Source: Oreocharis arfaki
Lineage: Eukaryota; Chordata; Aves; Passeriformes; Paramythiidae
Direction of reading: 5' to 3'
DNA: 64,000 bases
Assembly (NCBI GenBank): GCA_013398015.1
Contig: VZRR01013742.1
Coordinates: forward strand, 1 to 64,000
Part shown: positions 49,215 through 62,900 of the stretch, one piece after another
Numbering within the stretch: position 1 is the stretch's first letter
Layout of the letters: each line of letters starts with the position of its first letter
The notes under the pieces: model-generated
Seen by the model: only the letters and a program-made list of their open reading frames with translations
Told to the model about the DNA's origin: nothing
Database searches by the model: none
Position numbers and translations under genes: made by a program

Positions 49215-52200
49215 TACTGAATTTCAAAGAATTATCCTTATAATTGATGAAAAATTTGCTTAGTCCATTCACCCACCTGTGGACAATATAAAATCCAAAG
49301 GTTTGAGGTGCTGTGATAATATCAGTGCCCACTTTCGTTTGTTCAGAATTGTTAGGTGTGATACCAATCAGGTTTCTGCTGTTTAAGAAAATGGTAGCTT
49401 AGATATTCTGACACTAAATTGATGAAAATCTCTGTCAACTTCTTAGGGAATCTGGAGATGGTTTAGAGGCCATTGGGAATGCCTGCTTTAAGCCCTAAGC
49501 CTCTTCTTGAAGAAGATTAGTGCAAGGTTATGCCAGGGTGTTTATTAACTGTGCACCATTTCTATCTTCTCTTCTTCCCGAGAAAATGAAGTGACTCCTG
49601 ATTGACCAGTTATCATAGACAAAATCCTCCTGGCATATCCAGCCCTGGATGGCAGATAAGGATAATTGAGTGCTGGTTTAGCTGTGTAAACTGTCTAATG
49701 GTTTCTCTACGAGGGGTTAGAAGATGGATTTTGCAGACAAAAGGCTAGAATTTCACCTGGCATACATTGACATGGACCCATTAACTATGAAGAAGCCTTT
49801 TAAGGAAAAACAGCTGAGAATCTGGCATAAAATCATGAACACAGAGTTGAGAAGTATGTAATTTTTCTTTCAATGACTGTTTTTTTTCCTTCTTTTGTAC
49901 ATAGTTGGTATTTAAGAATATTTACTTCCATCTACCTGTTGGATTGACTGTGTGAGATACTATCGCTGGGTTTCTTTTCTTTAAATTAGAAAATAATAAA
50001 TTCTGAGTTTGCTTACTGAAAGGTTTTCTGCAAAATGCCTCGCTCCAAGAAAAAAAAATCACTAAAACCCACTCTCTCCAGTTTCTGTTTACATTCATTT
50101 CTCATCACATTTTTTATTTGCATGCTTACCTTTGAATTATCAACATCATTTCAGCTTTCTCACTAATAAAATGTGCATTATCACACAGTCATTCACAAAT
50201 CAAAGTGACAAGGAAAGAACTTATATTTTGTTAAAACATGGTTAATATTTCACTTCTTGTTCTTTGTACCTAAATTTAGAAGGTACAGACTGTATTCATC
50301 AGGCTATTCTGCAGAACCCTTCTGGATGTGGTAGAAAAGCTGATTTGTATTCATGAACTCTCATTCTTGTGTTTGTGCTAGCTTTAAGTAGCAACACAGC
50401 TTTTAATTGTGAGGTTTTAAGTTCTGCAATTAAAATTTACCCTTTCTACTGAGAGGATTGAGTGATAGCTTTTTGATTTACTTCAGACAGTTTAGACAAA
50501 TTATATTTAAAAGCGCATAAACATGCAAGATGCATTTCCTGACTATATGAAGGTCAATATGTCTTAGGCACATTTGCTGAAAGTTTTACTTTGAATAGCT
50601 AATGATATTTTCCTACTGTATTGCAGAGAACATGCTAAGATGCTGCAAAGTTTTCCTGTCAATCTCTTCCAAGGATTCAGTTTTCTTGAAAACCATGTCT
50701 AAAAAGACCTTGAAGAGTTTAGTTAATAATTTTTCCATTGTGTAAAGTTATGTCAATAATATTCATTTATTGGAAGTCTAAAAGCCAAATATGCAAAATG
50801 CCCAAACTACCTTTCAGGTATGTTCATATTTATAAGGTAGATAAATGACATTTAAGAGGTGTGGTTATATGATCAAGAAACTTTGAGATAGATGACATAG
50901 AGTTCATACTACAGGGTTTTATAGATGATGTGTACATGATGTCCTCTCATTAGAAAACAAAGGAATAAGTACATTGTTAACTGGTTAGTTTTAAATTTTG
51001 TTAATCAGCTTAACTGCAGATGTGCAAAAAATCAATTATGTCCTCAAACTAGTAAATATGTAAAATTACATAAATATCTGTAATATAATGTTCTGTTATC
51101 TGCCTACAATAACACAGACTATTGGATGTCCTTTAGTTTATATCTGCATTAACATCTCTTTCAGAAACTTGCCCAATCTTGGTTTCAGAAGTTCTTCTAA
51201 GAGTATTAGTCTCACTTGTAACAATTTTATCAGTAATCAAAAAATTGTTTTGTTTATAATATGAATTTGAGATTCTAGATTTTTTAAAGAAGCATTACAT
51301 TATTTGCTAGCTGTGAAAAGTCCTATTTTTATTTTCTGTATTTCTATTCCAATTCACCTCACTGTTGTTTCTAGAAGTCCTCACTGTGGACCGCTGCACT
51401 ACTCAGTTCAGACACTCAGTTCCTGCCCCAAGGAGTCCTTGGTCTAAGTATAAGCAAAAGACAACAGATGAATGCTGCCATATGGAGTATATGCAAATGA
51501 GATAATATTGATCAACATCATAAGCATGCTGTGACTCTTAAACTATATGTAAACCTTTTTTACAGTTTGCAGACAACTTCTTCACATTCCCATTTCAAGT
51601 ATACTACCGAATATGTATACGGTATATACTATAAGTATAGCGTCTATATATGGTCACAGCTGCAATAATAGTAATAAAAAGGCTGAAGAAGAATCTCCAT
51701 GCTGTCAAGAACAGTTTACATTTAAAAAAAAATCAGATGTTACATATGTCCTCAAAAGTATTACTTTTAACAGCACAGTGTATTTAAAACACAATATCAA
51801 ATTGTTTTTGTCTGAATAGTATATGATTTTTAAAGCATCAGTTAAAGTAATGCTAGTGTAACGGCAATCAAAGGATGGAACACAGATGTGTTGATGCATG
51901 TGTTTGCAATATGCATGATCATGTTTCATGTTACAAAAATTACACTATTTTTGAAATAGGTGACTATTGCAAACCAAGAAGGAAATAATATATAAAACAA
52001 AGAGTGGAGGATTTGAAGAATTCAAAGTGTGACATGAAAAACCAAGACTTTTATTTGTGAGCAAAAGAAATACCTTTGGTTTCATAAATTAGTGAAACGT
52101 AATGTTTTATCTTAGTATTTGCCAACATCGTATGGTTTATTCTAAATATATTCAAATTTTATTCTGGCTGGATTCAAGAAGGTGACATGAGTGTGGAAAA

Positions 52201-54243
52201 CAAGGTGAACGTGTCTAGAGTTCACTTCTCATTCATCTAGGTTACTGTTATCTTAATGTTTAAATGCATCCTGCTGCAGCAACACACAATGTTGCCTTCT
52301 GTGTTGTGTTCCAAATAGGAATTTGCTATTTTTAGGAAGTTGGTAATAATCCCAAACTGAGCGTACATGCTCGGAATGATGATTTCTGTCATTAGTATTG
52401 TTTTTAAGCAATAAGCATGGTGTGAAAGCCTGAAAATGGATGAGGTAGCTCTGGTCTTGCAGAGTGGGGTGTCTCAGTTACAGGTATTCAGTGGCCCATA
52501 GGAATTGAGTCTGTACTTTTGGCGTAATATTTAGTACTTGTCCAGACACAGAGACATCCTCTCACTTCCAGAAGTAAACTGAGGAGTGAAAGGGCATGGG
52601 GGTAAATTCTTTTTTATTTCTCAGTGAAAGGAGAAGCATGATTTGAAACTTTTTTTTTTTCTTTTTGTGAAGGATGGCATTGTTCTTTAGTCTTCATCTC
52701 ACAAAATTCCATTTGAAATGACGGGGCAACCTTTGGCATAATGTTACACCACACTCAATTTCCCAGTTTACTTTTAGTGCTGAAAAATAGCTTTTAATAA
52801 AATATGCTTTGGTTTTCTTGCTTCTCTAGTGAAGCATGGGAGAAGGAAGTGGGCATTTGGGAGAGCAGGGTTGGAATGGGACTACAAATGGATCAAGTCT
52901 CTCCGTGGGATTAATTCAGTGATGAACTGGTGCCTTTTTTCATTTTACTGAAAGAAAAGCTGCGTTACAAGTGTTACGCTAATATAAGTGTTAATGTTTG
53001 CTTAGGAGACTAGAAGGAGACTTGCCTGAGGCTATTAGAAGAAATAAAGGTTCTTTAATATGAAAAGTAGAGGAAAACATGAAAAATGCAAGTGTATTAA
53101 ATCAGGAATCAGCATACATGTTTGTATGTGGGATTTATGTATTGGTAAAAACCTCAGTACCAACACCCCTAAATTTTTAGAAGCACATTCCGGAGATTTA
53201 AAAATGTTCTTTGGAGAAATTTCACTTCCATTTCAGACACTTACTGAGGAGTTATTTTTCATTATTGTTGTGACTTTAACCTTTGGTAAATGGAAGTAAT
53301 CATCTGTTCTTATTTATCGCATTTCTGAAAATATTAGGTGTGGGTTTTTTAATATGGCAGTTAGGCAATAAAGTTGCTTTACAGGATACCGAAGTATCAT
53401 TCAGTGAAAATACTACACATGGTTTATATTCAAGTTCTTCATTGTTCAAAATTCAATTTTCCTCCACCCTTGTGCATTATGTTGATGGTGCTGACATTAA
53501 GGGGTACATTTTCAAAGTCTTTTCTTCAGGATTTATAGCTAAATAACTCCCATTAATTTTAATGGCAAATGTGTGGCTAAATCCTGTGTACTGTTTTTGA
53601 AGAATGTGTCCCTAAGGTTATTGTTTTACACACTTCTGTGTAGATCCAGCTATCAAAGTTTATATTTTTCAGCTGTTTTATATAATACACACATGAAAGT
53701 GTAACATACATAATAATGTTAAACAGATTTTGGTCTAAAAGATACCAGCTTTTCAAAAAAAAAAAAAAGTATGTTTTTCCAAAAGACAAAGCAATACAAA
53801 TTGCAGTCAAAGTTTCACCATGTATATTTTATGCAAATCAAATTTACTTCTGTTTTGTTTGGTATTCTTATCTTGGTTCTGTAAATATATGTTCAGTTAG
53901 GCAGTTCCCTCATACTTACCATTATCTGCAAATTCTACAATAAGTAACCTTTGAAATAACAAATTCTGCTATTTTTCATTAAAATGTGAAGAGTTAATTA
54001 TGTATTGTATTCTACTCACAATAATATTTGTAATGTTTCTGTGTTAATCTTAGCTCTCATTATTCACAAATGCCTGTGGCATCTATGAGTTATTAGGGCC
54101 TTCTTTTGTGGTATAAACATGCTTTCCTCCTGCAATGGACATCTGTGTGGCTTGTACTAATAGAAAAATCAGCTTCTTTTCCACCACAGAGGTAGAAAAT
54201 GTTCACAAAACATAGTATCATCATTTTGCACAATTACTCTGCG

Positions 54244-54277
54244 TTTTTTTTTTGTTGTTTTGTTTTTTTTTTTTTTT
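54244..54277. repeat. Interrupted poly-T tract
   Basis: Two T runs (54,244-54,253 and 54,263-54,277) separated by a GTTGTTTTG stretch. Low-complexity sequence with no retrocopy signals. Confidence 0.85.
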
Positions 54278-54401
54278 AACTTCTTAATCATAATCATAAC
54301 GAATTAACTGTTTGGAGGAGTCTTCCAGTGGATAATCAGAAACTAGCTAAACAGTATATGTTGCTTTAGCTGACTGTATATTAACTATTCTGTTTTCAGT
54401 T

Positions 54402-54419
54402 AAAAAAAAAAAAAAAAAA
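54402..54419. repeat. Poly-A run (18 bases)
   Basis: An uninterrupted A homopolymer with no AATAAA in the preceding 30 bases. Confidence 0.9.
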
Positions 54420-54599
54420 GTTCAGTGAACTGAATAAATGGGATAATCTAATTGGCCACATTGCCTAGCCCAAAGTACACTAGTATGGTTAAAAAGTACA
54501 CTCTTGTAAAAATAAATAAATCTATTAGAAACTGAACTTCATTTTATTTAAGAATAAAAACTATAGCAAATGGGGAGGGGGAAAAAGGATGGTAGATAT

Positions 54600-55020
54600 T
54601 TACTAAAAAACACAGACAATATGAAAGGATTAAAATGCTTTAATCAGACAGAAAAAAGGGCTTTGGCTACTTGATTAGGGCTGATTTCCACCATCTGCTT
54701 ATACTTACTGAGGATCTAGCCCTGACTGAACACTAATTTGTGCACTTCCTAGAAATTGAAATCTCTCAGCAAGCAAATTAACAAGAGCAGGGATTCAGCA
54801 ATAATGGAGCTCCTCGGCTTTTGTTTCCCTCTGACAGATGGACAGGGTGCGCTCAAATTGAATTCAGCTTTAATTGCATTGTGCCATTTAAAATTTTATC
54901 TGCTCCACAGATTTTGTTTACAGGTTTCAGGATTCCAAACCTTTGGAAATTTTTTCAGCCCTGGGTGAAATAAAGAGCACTATAATTCTGTGTGACTAGT
55001 AGGTGTTCATTACCACTCTT
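54600..55020. promoter_or_regulatory. CNE-like block
   Basis: Complex sequence with E-box-like CATCTG near 54,692, TGACAGATGG near 54,833, TTTAATTGC near 54,870, and a TGTTTAC forkhead-like word near 54,915. A 70-codon plus frame spans it without a recognisable domain, so it is more like a stop-poor conserved element than an exon. The combination of bHLH, MEIS/TGIF-like (TGACAG) and homeodomain words is common in neural and craniofacial enhancers. Conservation is not demonstrable here. Confidence 0.28.
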
Positions 55021-58000
55021 TGCCCTAAAGGGTGGCGTGCTGAAAAAAGGCAAAGAATTCTATTTTCAAGCCCTAAATTGATGGGTGGAGAAGTACAATT
55101 TTTCTCACTGTAAATGCTCTCTTATTGAGTATCTATTCATAAATAGAAATATTGTTAAAAGCTAGGCTAGGAAATAAGATGTATTGGGAGCTGCTTTGAT
55201 TTTCTGTCTTTATTATGGCACCACAAACTTCTCTCAGCTGTAAACTCTGTTGCCTAGAGTTACAAATATTTTTGTGTTTTAGAGACAATTTTTTACAAAA
55301 TAAATAGTGACACTGTAAAACTTCCTGCCTTTTTCCTGGCTGAAGGTTGGTCAGATTGAAGAGGCTAATGAGAACCTGTTCCTTTAGGATGAGATGTGAA
55401 ATACAACTAAATATTTTGCTTGGGTTCTAAACATTCCAACATTGGAGATGCTTTTGTAACAAAATTGGCTGTCAGTCTGTGAGCTCTTTTTCATAAATCT
55501 GTGGCTTAGTGTATACTGAACTGTGGCTGTTCCGGTGGTAAACCAGAACTCTCAGAACTTGAGTCAGCCATGCTAAGTTTATTTCAGCTCCAGCAACGGC
55601 TGAACACTCTGCAGTGCTTCCAGGGATCCAGGTTTCATACTGACACACTTTATGTAAATGTTGTTCTAATTTTATTTTTTGCTGAACATCTGCAGCAAAG
55701 ATTGCTTCTTTGTACAGAAGTAGAAGAGTGTTTCACACACCTACAAGCTGTTTTTTCCAGAACTTAAGTTCCTTGCTGTTCCATATATTACAGTGGGAAC
55801 TGTGATACTAAAGTATTTGCTTTATGAGGTAAATTTTGTAGTCATGGATGAAATTTCAAAGTCTGAGGGAAAGGGAGGAGCTAACTTTGCTGTTTGCAGA
55901 ATGGGCTTACTTTAGGGCTAACCTCCACTTTAAATTTTTTTTTTTTAAACACAATTACCACAAAAATAAATTTCTTTTTAAAATCAGCTATTTACATTTA
56001 TGGATGCTAACCAATCTATACATGTGTTTAAACAGGTTCCAACAATGAAATATATTAAAAAAAATAAGAAATGTGACAGTCATGCAAAGGCAACATCTTG
56101 TGAAAACTTAATATGCATCTTTCTGTACCAGCAGAAAAAGTCTGTGGTGTTAATCTTTCTTCCACTAGCTCGGAAGGTCAGATGTAAGCAGAGCCAGTCT
56201 TGATAGAGCTTGTGGGCTGATTCTGCTCAGTTTGGGTACAGTTACTTGGGGTTGCCAGTTCCTTTGACCAGATCTTGGTGAAGATTTTTAAAAAACAATG
56301 TCATACCTGAAACCCTTGTTGCAGTGGTGGCCCTCCAGATGCAAGTGCCTGACATTGCTTCCCTTGAGCATTTCTAAAGGTCAAATTGAGAAAAATGAAA
56401 TCCATTTAAATAACTTTCATATTCTTCAGTCTTTCATGATTTGAGTTAGTAAATCTTGTGAAGTGCTCTAAGGAATCAATGTCCTTATTTTGTTTTGACC
56501 TGAAGTCTTTGAGACAGTTTACTGTGCCATTCCTGGTACAGAGTATTTAGCAGATGTAGTGGTGAAATATAATGTTCTTTTTTCATTACTATTTTGTGCT
56601 ACAGTAGCACTTCAAAGCAGTGGGACTGTATTGTTAGATGGTACAGAGATAGGCTGTTGCTCTTTTGAAGAAATACTGAAGGTAATACAAAATAATAGAA
56701 ATGTACTTCGAGACTTGGAGCACAAGAGGTATTAAGAAACCTTAACATAGATTGTCTCTTTACACATTAAGTTTTCTAGGATTTCCTCACTCTCTGCATG
56801 TCTTCAGTCCATTGTGTTCTGCTTAGCAGTAGAAATACAAATAGGTTAAAGTGAGAAAATATCTTTTGGCTGAGGTAAGAAAAACCTTAGGATACATCTA
56901 AGTCCTTTGTGCTGAACAGTAATTGGGAGCTGATGAATTCTTCTTTTGCCAAATCCAGGAATGAAGCAGTCAATTGGAGTTTTGCCATTGTCATCAGTGG
57001 GAACAGGATCATGCCTATTCTGCCTTAATCAGTTACGATATGAGAGATTTATAGGTAGGAAGTATATACACAACAGTTTCCAGTTCAGTGAGTTTACACT
57101 AACAGCTATAAGATTTTTGGCTAATTCCCTGGAGCCCTCCCATCACATTTCTTCTCTAGGGTCAGCTTCATTAGATTCTGTGGGATTTTAAGTAGGAAGA
57201 CTAAATACCCCCCTATGGTGGCTTCATTGTTCTTAACACAAGATGGATTTGATTTATCAGCATGAGTTTTTGAAAGGAACCATGGAACTGTTAGTATTGG
57301 TGTTGGAGTCTACTATATGCTAAGAACCAGGTTTTTGAGACACACTGTTAGACTTCTCCCATTCCACGCAATTAGAATCTACTTGCTGCTCTGATTTGGT
57401 CTCCTGTCTCTACACATCAAATAGGTGAGGTTTGGTGTTAGCAGTTTAGTGGCTGTGTCTTAGAATGAATATCTACAGTAAGCTCTCTTCTAACAACTTA
57501 GTTTAGTGAGAAATAGCACAAAACCCTTTTTCTTCCTTGTAGTGGAAGAAAATCCAGATAAAGAAATGTAACCAGGTTGATGTGCATGTATCATATCCAC
57601 AAATACTTACATACATCTAGGTTTAACTTTAGTAAGGGGCTTTTCAGCAAAAATGTTTTTAACTTACCCAGAATGTTGCTTCCATATGTAATAGGTGAAA
57701 GTGTTTGTTTTACCCTAAAAAAGAATACAGAAGTAGGGCTGTAGGCTACTAGTGAGTGCCCTAATTCCTAATTATTTGCAATCGTAAAATGTTAAAAAAT
57801 TTTGTGTGATGGGCAGCTCAGTTTGAATAATATCCATCTGTAATATTGATCAGCTGGCCAGCTGTCTGAAGTGTATTCCCGAGAGGTGAGTTCGTGGGGG
57901 TTTGAACTTTCTCATGTGAAGAACCTCAACCTTTGCTTGTCTCTAGCCAAATTTCCAGATCTCTGAAACTTTCCACAAAAGGTGACTTTGTGGGGTAGAA

Positions 58001-58653
58001 AATAAAAATAAAAAGCCAATCATTGTGACTCTTGCAGGGAATGTAAGCCTTTTAGTGTGTGCTAGGTGCTTTCCTAGCATGCCAGTTTGGTTGAGTTCAT
58101 TAGACACTGAGATGCTCATTTTATGATCCCAGTTGACTTTATAACTGGGATGAGTCTTTAACATATGTGTATTCCAGAAAATGGGAAAAGTAAAATAATA
58201 AAGCATAGGGACTTACAGGACTAGTTTCTTTTTTACAGAAATCCTTAGTTTAACAGCTTTTGATTTTAATTGAAATTCCATCTAAAAAGTCTCACAAGTT
58301 TCAAGTTAAATGAATTGATAGGTTCTTAAATGCATTTCTTTTCAAGATGAATACAGTAGCATTTGTTAGAAGTCTGGTTCTGTTAAAAATATTCCTGATG
58401 GAAGAATAGTTTCAGAAGCCTTTTATTTTCTCATGGTATTTTTTTCTAAACAGGAACGCAAAATAAGTATTGTCTAAATCAGTTTAGGTGATTAGGAAAT
58501 TATAATTAGGGTAACTGTGTCTTTTATGCTGTTTTTTTTTTTCTTATCCTATTGAAAAAGATGGATTATGCTGAATTAAAGTTACTTGATGGCTGCTAGC
58601 TGTGTTATTTTGTTATTTTTCACATTTAAAAACAACCTTGAAAGCATTTTTAG
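55021..58653. other. Unique non-coding DNA
   Basis: No gene or known repeat recognised. A T run is near 55,935 and another near 58,531. Open frames are of chance length. Confidence 0.55.
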
Positions 58654-58703
58654 TTTTTTTTTTTTTTTNNNNNNNNNNNNNTTTTTTTTTTTTTTTTTTT
58701 TTT
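58654..58703. repeat. Long poly-T tract interrupted by a 13-N gap
   Basis: T at 58,654-58,668, N at 58,669-58,681, and T at 58,682-58,703. The gap is clearly inside a homopolymer that sequencing could not resolve, so the true length is unknown. A frame translated through it (58,602-58,940) is an artefact of the T run. Confidence 0.97.
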
Positions 58704-59079
58704 AAAGCGGTGGTATATTGTGTTATTTTCTTTGTCCAGGGATTTTTACATCTTAAAATCAAAGTAGACGTTTCTAGTGTCACTCATTTTAACCAGAAAC
58801 ATTTGCTTTTATCATGTTGTTCTCTTGGTCACTTGTACTTAATTAAGATTTCAGACATAGAGTTGCCAATCAACATACTAAATGTACCTCTCTCCTCTGT
58901 TTTCACAAGCAGGCACCAGGAGATTCAACACCGTAGTTGATAGCTGGTATGTGATATCTGTCTCCTGGTTTATAGCCTGGTACAATAATGTCATTGCCCC
59001 ATGTGGCAAATGGTGTAAGCTATTGTAAAACTGTTTGTCTATGTGATTAAGACATTGCAGCAGTGTGCAGCACCAGCCA
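58704..59079. other. Unique non-coding DNA
   Basis: No gene, repeat or notable signal recognised. Confidence 0.5.
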
Positions 59080-59900
59080 ATTACTTTTTTTAATTTAATT
59101 ATAGCAGAAAAAAGAGAATAGCATAATAGAAATTCTTGTCATAGGGAATATGTAAAATGTAAATTGAAGAGCCATGAAAATTTCATGCATTGGCAGGCTG
59201 ATTTGTTCTTATTTTCAACTTGTTATGAAGACTGAGTTCTTTAAATGCAATAAAACAAGACATAGCAGTGTTTAGTAATTACTTAGTTCTACATCAAAAT
59301 AATTATATACAGTATGTGTTTGCAATCCACTCTGCTGCGTATGAATGTAAAAATGAACACTTCAGGGCCCATATCAATTTTGTCTTTTAGACAGTGTAAA
59401 TAAAGCTGAATCTTCAACTTTCAAATTAAAACTGATAACCTTGGGCAATCAGGGCTTTTATAAAGAAGGGGAAAAAAACTTTAGCTTGCCTCAGAACAGG
59501 TTGTGTCTCTGGAATGCTTCTGGGACTAAAGAGATCAATTAAGTGTGTATAAACAAACAGTTGGAAAAAAGCTACTAAAACAACAGAGGAGAGAGCTCTC
59601 TATTGGGCTCCAGGGGCCTGGGGGAGCGAAGTTTCATTAACTGGATCTGAAGTCCTATGGCCTTCTATAAACAGGCATTAATTAAAGAATGTAAAAAATA
59701 AAGTTTCAGACCTTGCAATATGTTAATGATCATATGATTCAGGGCCTGGGAAGGAGAGGAGCAGCAGAGGTCATAAAATAAGCATGAAGCATTTAATATG
59801 AGTGCTTGGCAGGGATTTCTGCAAATTAGTTGGTTATTTGCTGGTCCAAAGCAAATTAAGGTGATTTTGCTTCACTTGCTAATTTTTTATGTGCATGCTT
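59080..59900. promoter_or_regulatory. CNE-like block with homeodomain-site clusters
   Basis: About 800 bp of complex AT-rich DNA containing CATTAATTAAAG at 59,676-59,687 (TAATTA core), GTTAATGATCATATGATT at about 59,722-59,739, a GC-rich island (about 59,605-59,630), and repeated GCAAATTA/GCAAATTAAG words at about 59,821-59,860. No repeats or homopolymers interrupt most of it. By texture this is a good candidate for a deeply conserved vertebrate enhancer. The claim rests on motif content alone. Confidence 0.3.
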
Positions 59901-62900
59901 GGCAAAATGTTTTTCACAAATGGATGAAGGTTATTGTTAATGGCATAATGAGAAATATTAACATATTTAAATAAAACAGTGTATTCTGACATAGGCCACA
60001 AGCACTCACTTTTACATGTGTATTCAAATAGACCTTCTCCTGTAGAAGAGAAGCAGCATTTTGGATAAAGTTCGTACAAGAGCTGATTTTATTTGTAATA
60101 TCCTGTTTATTTATTGTATTATTTAAATCCAACTAGCACCTGAAACTTTGTGTAAAAGGACACTATCCTTCTGAAACCCTAAGGGAACACTTTAAGGTTT
60201 TAAGTAGAACTTAATACTTGTGTTAAACACCAAATCTTTTTTTTGTTTCATATTTTTAAAAAAAAATCTTAATTTTTAGAAATTATAATTGATTTACTAA
60301 CTGTTTTGTTTTCATTGCCTGAGACATTTGTTTTTTCTATCACTTCTAGCTCTTAAAATGCCTTAAGTTCTTTATTGTTTCTAGGAAAGTTAAAGTTTTT
60401 TTTGAACACATGGGAGCATATGCACATTCAGTACGCTTATGTATAAAATAGGGTATTTCTATATAAGTACATAGAAATATTTAATTTCTTCCTTTCCACA
60501 CAGTTATAAAACCAAATCAGGACCAAATATAATCTGTTTCTTCTTTACTATTATGAGTAGAGTGAGAGTGATGTTTGCTCACTTCTCTTGGCACCTACTG
60601 TTATGAAACAAAGTGGCAAAACATAAAGTCCAAGGAAATGGACAGGAACTGACTATTCTTAATTTCGGGTAATGGGATTCTTACTCTAACTTGGTCAAGT
60701 AGGACATTTCTCATGTCACTTGGTGTTCCTTCATCTGTTCAGTCATATACACTACTAATTCATTACTTTTGGCATCTAATTACTCCCTTTATTTGCATTT
60801 TTAAAATTTATTTCCATTATCTAGTGGGTTAAGAAAAGGAAGTGCTTGATAACATCTAGAGGGACAGAGCTCTGTGTCTTTAAATTCTCTGAAGTTAGGA
60901 GATGGATGTGGCAAGAGTGTGTAGTAGAGGGAGGTAGTATGAGTAGGAAGCTACTATTGACATTGTTCTGTTGCAGCAATTTTAGATGGACAAATTGCAG
61001 TTGAGAAAATTTCATGACTCGGTAAAATGAGCAATGATGACATCTGTGGATGCAGGTCTGTTCATATCTTTGCAGAGCCTTTAGGGAAATAAATATCTCG
61101 GAACATTCGGTGAAGTGAAGCTCACTCAATAAATCAACCTGACACAATAACACTTCTGGCACATGAGCTCTACTTCTCCTCAGCACCACCTACCCCTCTG
61201 TGTTCCTGTGCTACCAAATGGTGTCTCCCCACAGGCCTCTAAATCAAATCAGAGCACACAAATACAGTGAGAATTTATTGGGAATTGGTTTTGTTCGGCA
61301 AAAACATTACTTATTAGATGAACTGAAATGATAAATTTTGACCCTTTAAGTGCTGAGGAAGTTCAGACACATTTCTTAACTAGAAAAGGTAAGATAAACT
61401 TTATGCTAACTTACAGAAGGTGAAAAAATGGGAAGATTAAGTTTACAGTCTGTTTTTTCAGAGGGAATATGCAATTCCTTACCTCTGAATGAGGTAAGTT
61501 AGCTTTTGAACTTTTTAATTAGTTGGTCTATATGGGAAATACAGTTAGAATCTATGAAGTTCTAGCCATAGAAGTAACAGATACACCACCCTGTTGCACT
61601 GGGGCAGTAGAACAAGGAGTGTCACAACCAGTCCAAAGTAGCTTCTATTCTTATATAAAACCATTTAAACACATTATTTCTATGGCCTGAAGCTTGAATG
61701 TGTGGATTTGTGTATTCTGTCTGTTGATTAGAGTTACTGAAAGCAGATGGTGAAAAGGAAGGGTTCAATGCTTTTTCTCTTTATACTTTAGAGATTTGCA
61801 ACAGAAACATTTAGAATAAATGACGAGGCCCTATGTTCAGTAAAGTAAAATAGGGCTCAGTAAGTAGTTTTGATAAAAGTGTATCACTTGTCTGGAAAAA
61901 AAAAAGGTCTATGATATGTAAAATCTTTGTTTTATTCTGAAATGAAGGAGTACTTTTAAAAATTTCAGACATTTGCTTGAGAAATGACATTTTCATGAAC
62001 TTAAGCATGGAGATATTCGTGCATGCATAAAATTACCTGTCTATAAGTATTATATACATACTTACAAGTACATAAAACAATGAGGGAGGATTGCTTTCCC
62101 ACTGGGAGTTGTTTCAACAGATAACTTTCCTTTTCCAGTACGATTAACTTGTTAAACTCTCAATGATTTGAGAAATAAACTGATACTTGAAAGAGCAGTT
62201 ACTTAAAATGGCAGGAGAAGATGAGGCCTTACTGTGCTTCTGTTTTGCCCTCCATCTAAAAAAATCTAATATCCTTTTAGATGATTATCTAATTAATAAG
62301 ATTTCGTTCTAATTAGGTTGAAATTGTAACATTTTGTGAATGTCTCCTTCCAAGCAAGTCACTTCTTAGAATACCTGCGCTCTGGGGAACATGAAATATC
62401 TTTTCTCGAGGGAATTGTAGCAGCCTTAAGATTGCTAAACTAGAACATCTGATGGATTTCTGATTGAAATGCCAAATGCTACTTTACAGAAGTGGATTTA
62501 AATCTGAACAGTATTTTACATGCTATCAACTTAAGAAAATACAGAAATCATGTAGGTCTAATTTTTTCCCTTTTATATTTCTTTTCGAGCTGAGGAGAGT
62601 AAGCTAATGGACTTAGACTCTGTATTTCGCTGAATTAATAAGTTCTGATGTTTCATTTGTTTATATTGAGCCAGAAGCTGTTTATAGGATTTTTTTAACA
62701 AATTATGTTGCCTGTCTCCCTCCCTTTTTTTATAGCAAAAGAAGTTTTAAGGAAAAGAAACACTGAAATAGTAGGTCCTATATTTCACTACAGTTCTGGC
62801 AGAACACCAAACTTTTCTGTATATCAGTCACTGTCCTTTAAGTGTATTAAGGCAAGAAGGTCAGGGCAACACACTGCGTGGAACTTGGTTATATTGTTCG

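Larger units (their letters stand above)
47234..54599. other. Unique non-coding DNA
   Basis: No gene or known repeat recognised. It includes a 14-bp perfect tandem duplication (49,187-49,214), an ATATAC-rich patch (about 51,599-51,655), an A run at 53,755-53,768, T runs at 54,244-54,277, and an 18-base A run at 54,402-54,419. Two overlapping plus frames at 48,173-48,545 are unrecognised and of chance length. Confidence 0.55.

Noticed and set aside
54402..54419. Poly-A run considered as a retrocopy tail
   Set aside because: No polyadenylation signal precedes it and the upstream sequence is ordinary AT-rich DNA.
58602..58940. 112-codon plus-strand frame rich in F
   Set aside because: It is created by the poly-T tract and N gap. 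Translation of T runs gives poly-F.
60821..61189. 122-codon minus-strand open frame
   Set aside because: It has C- and H-containing segments but no regular zinc-finger spacing and no recognised family. The length is compatible with chance.
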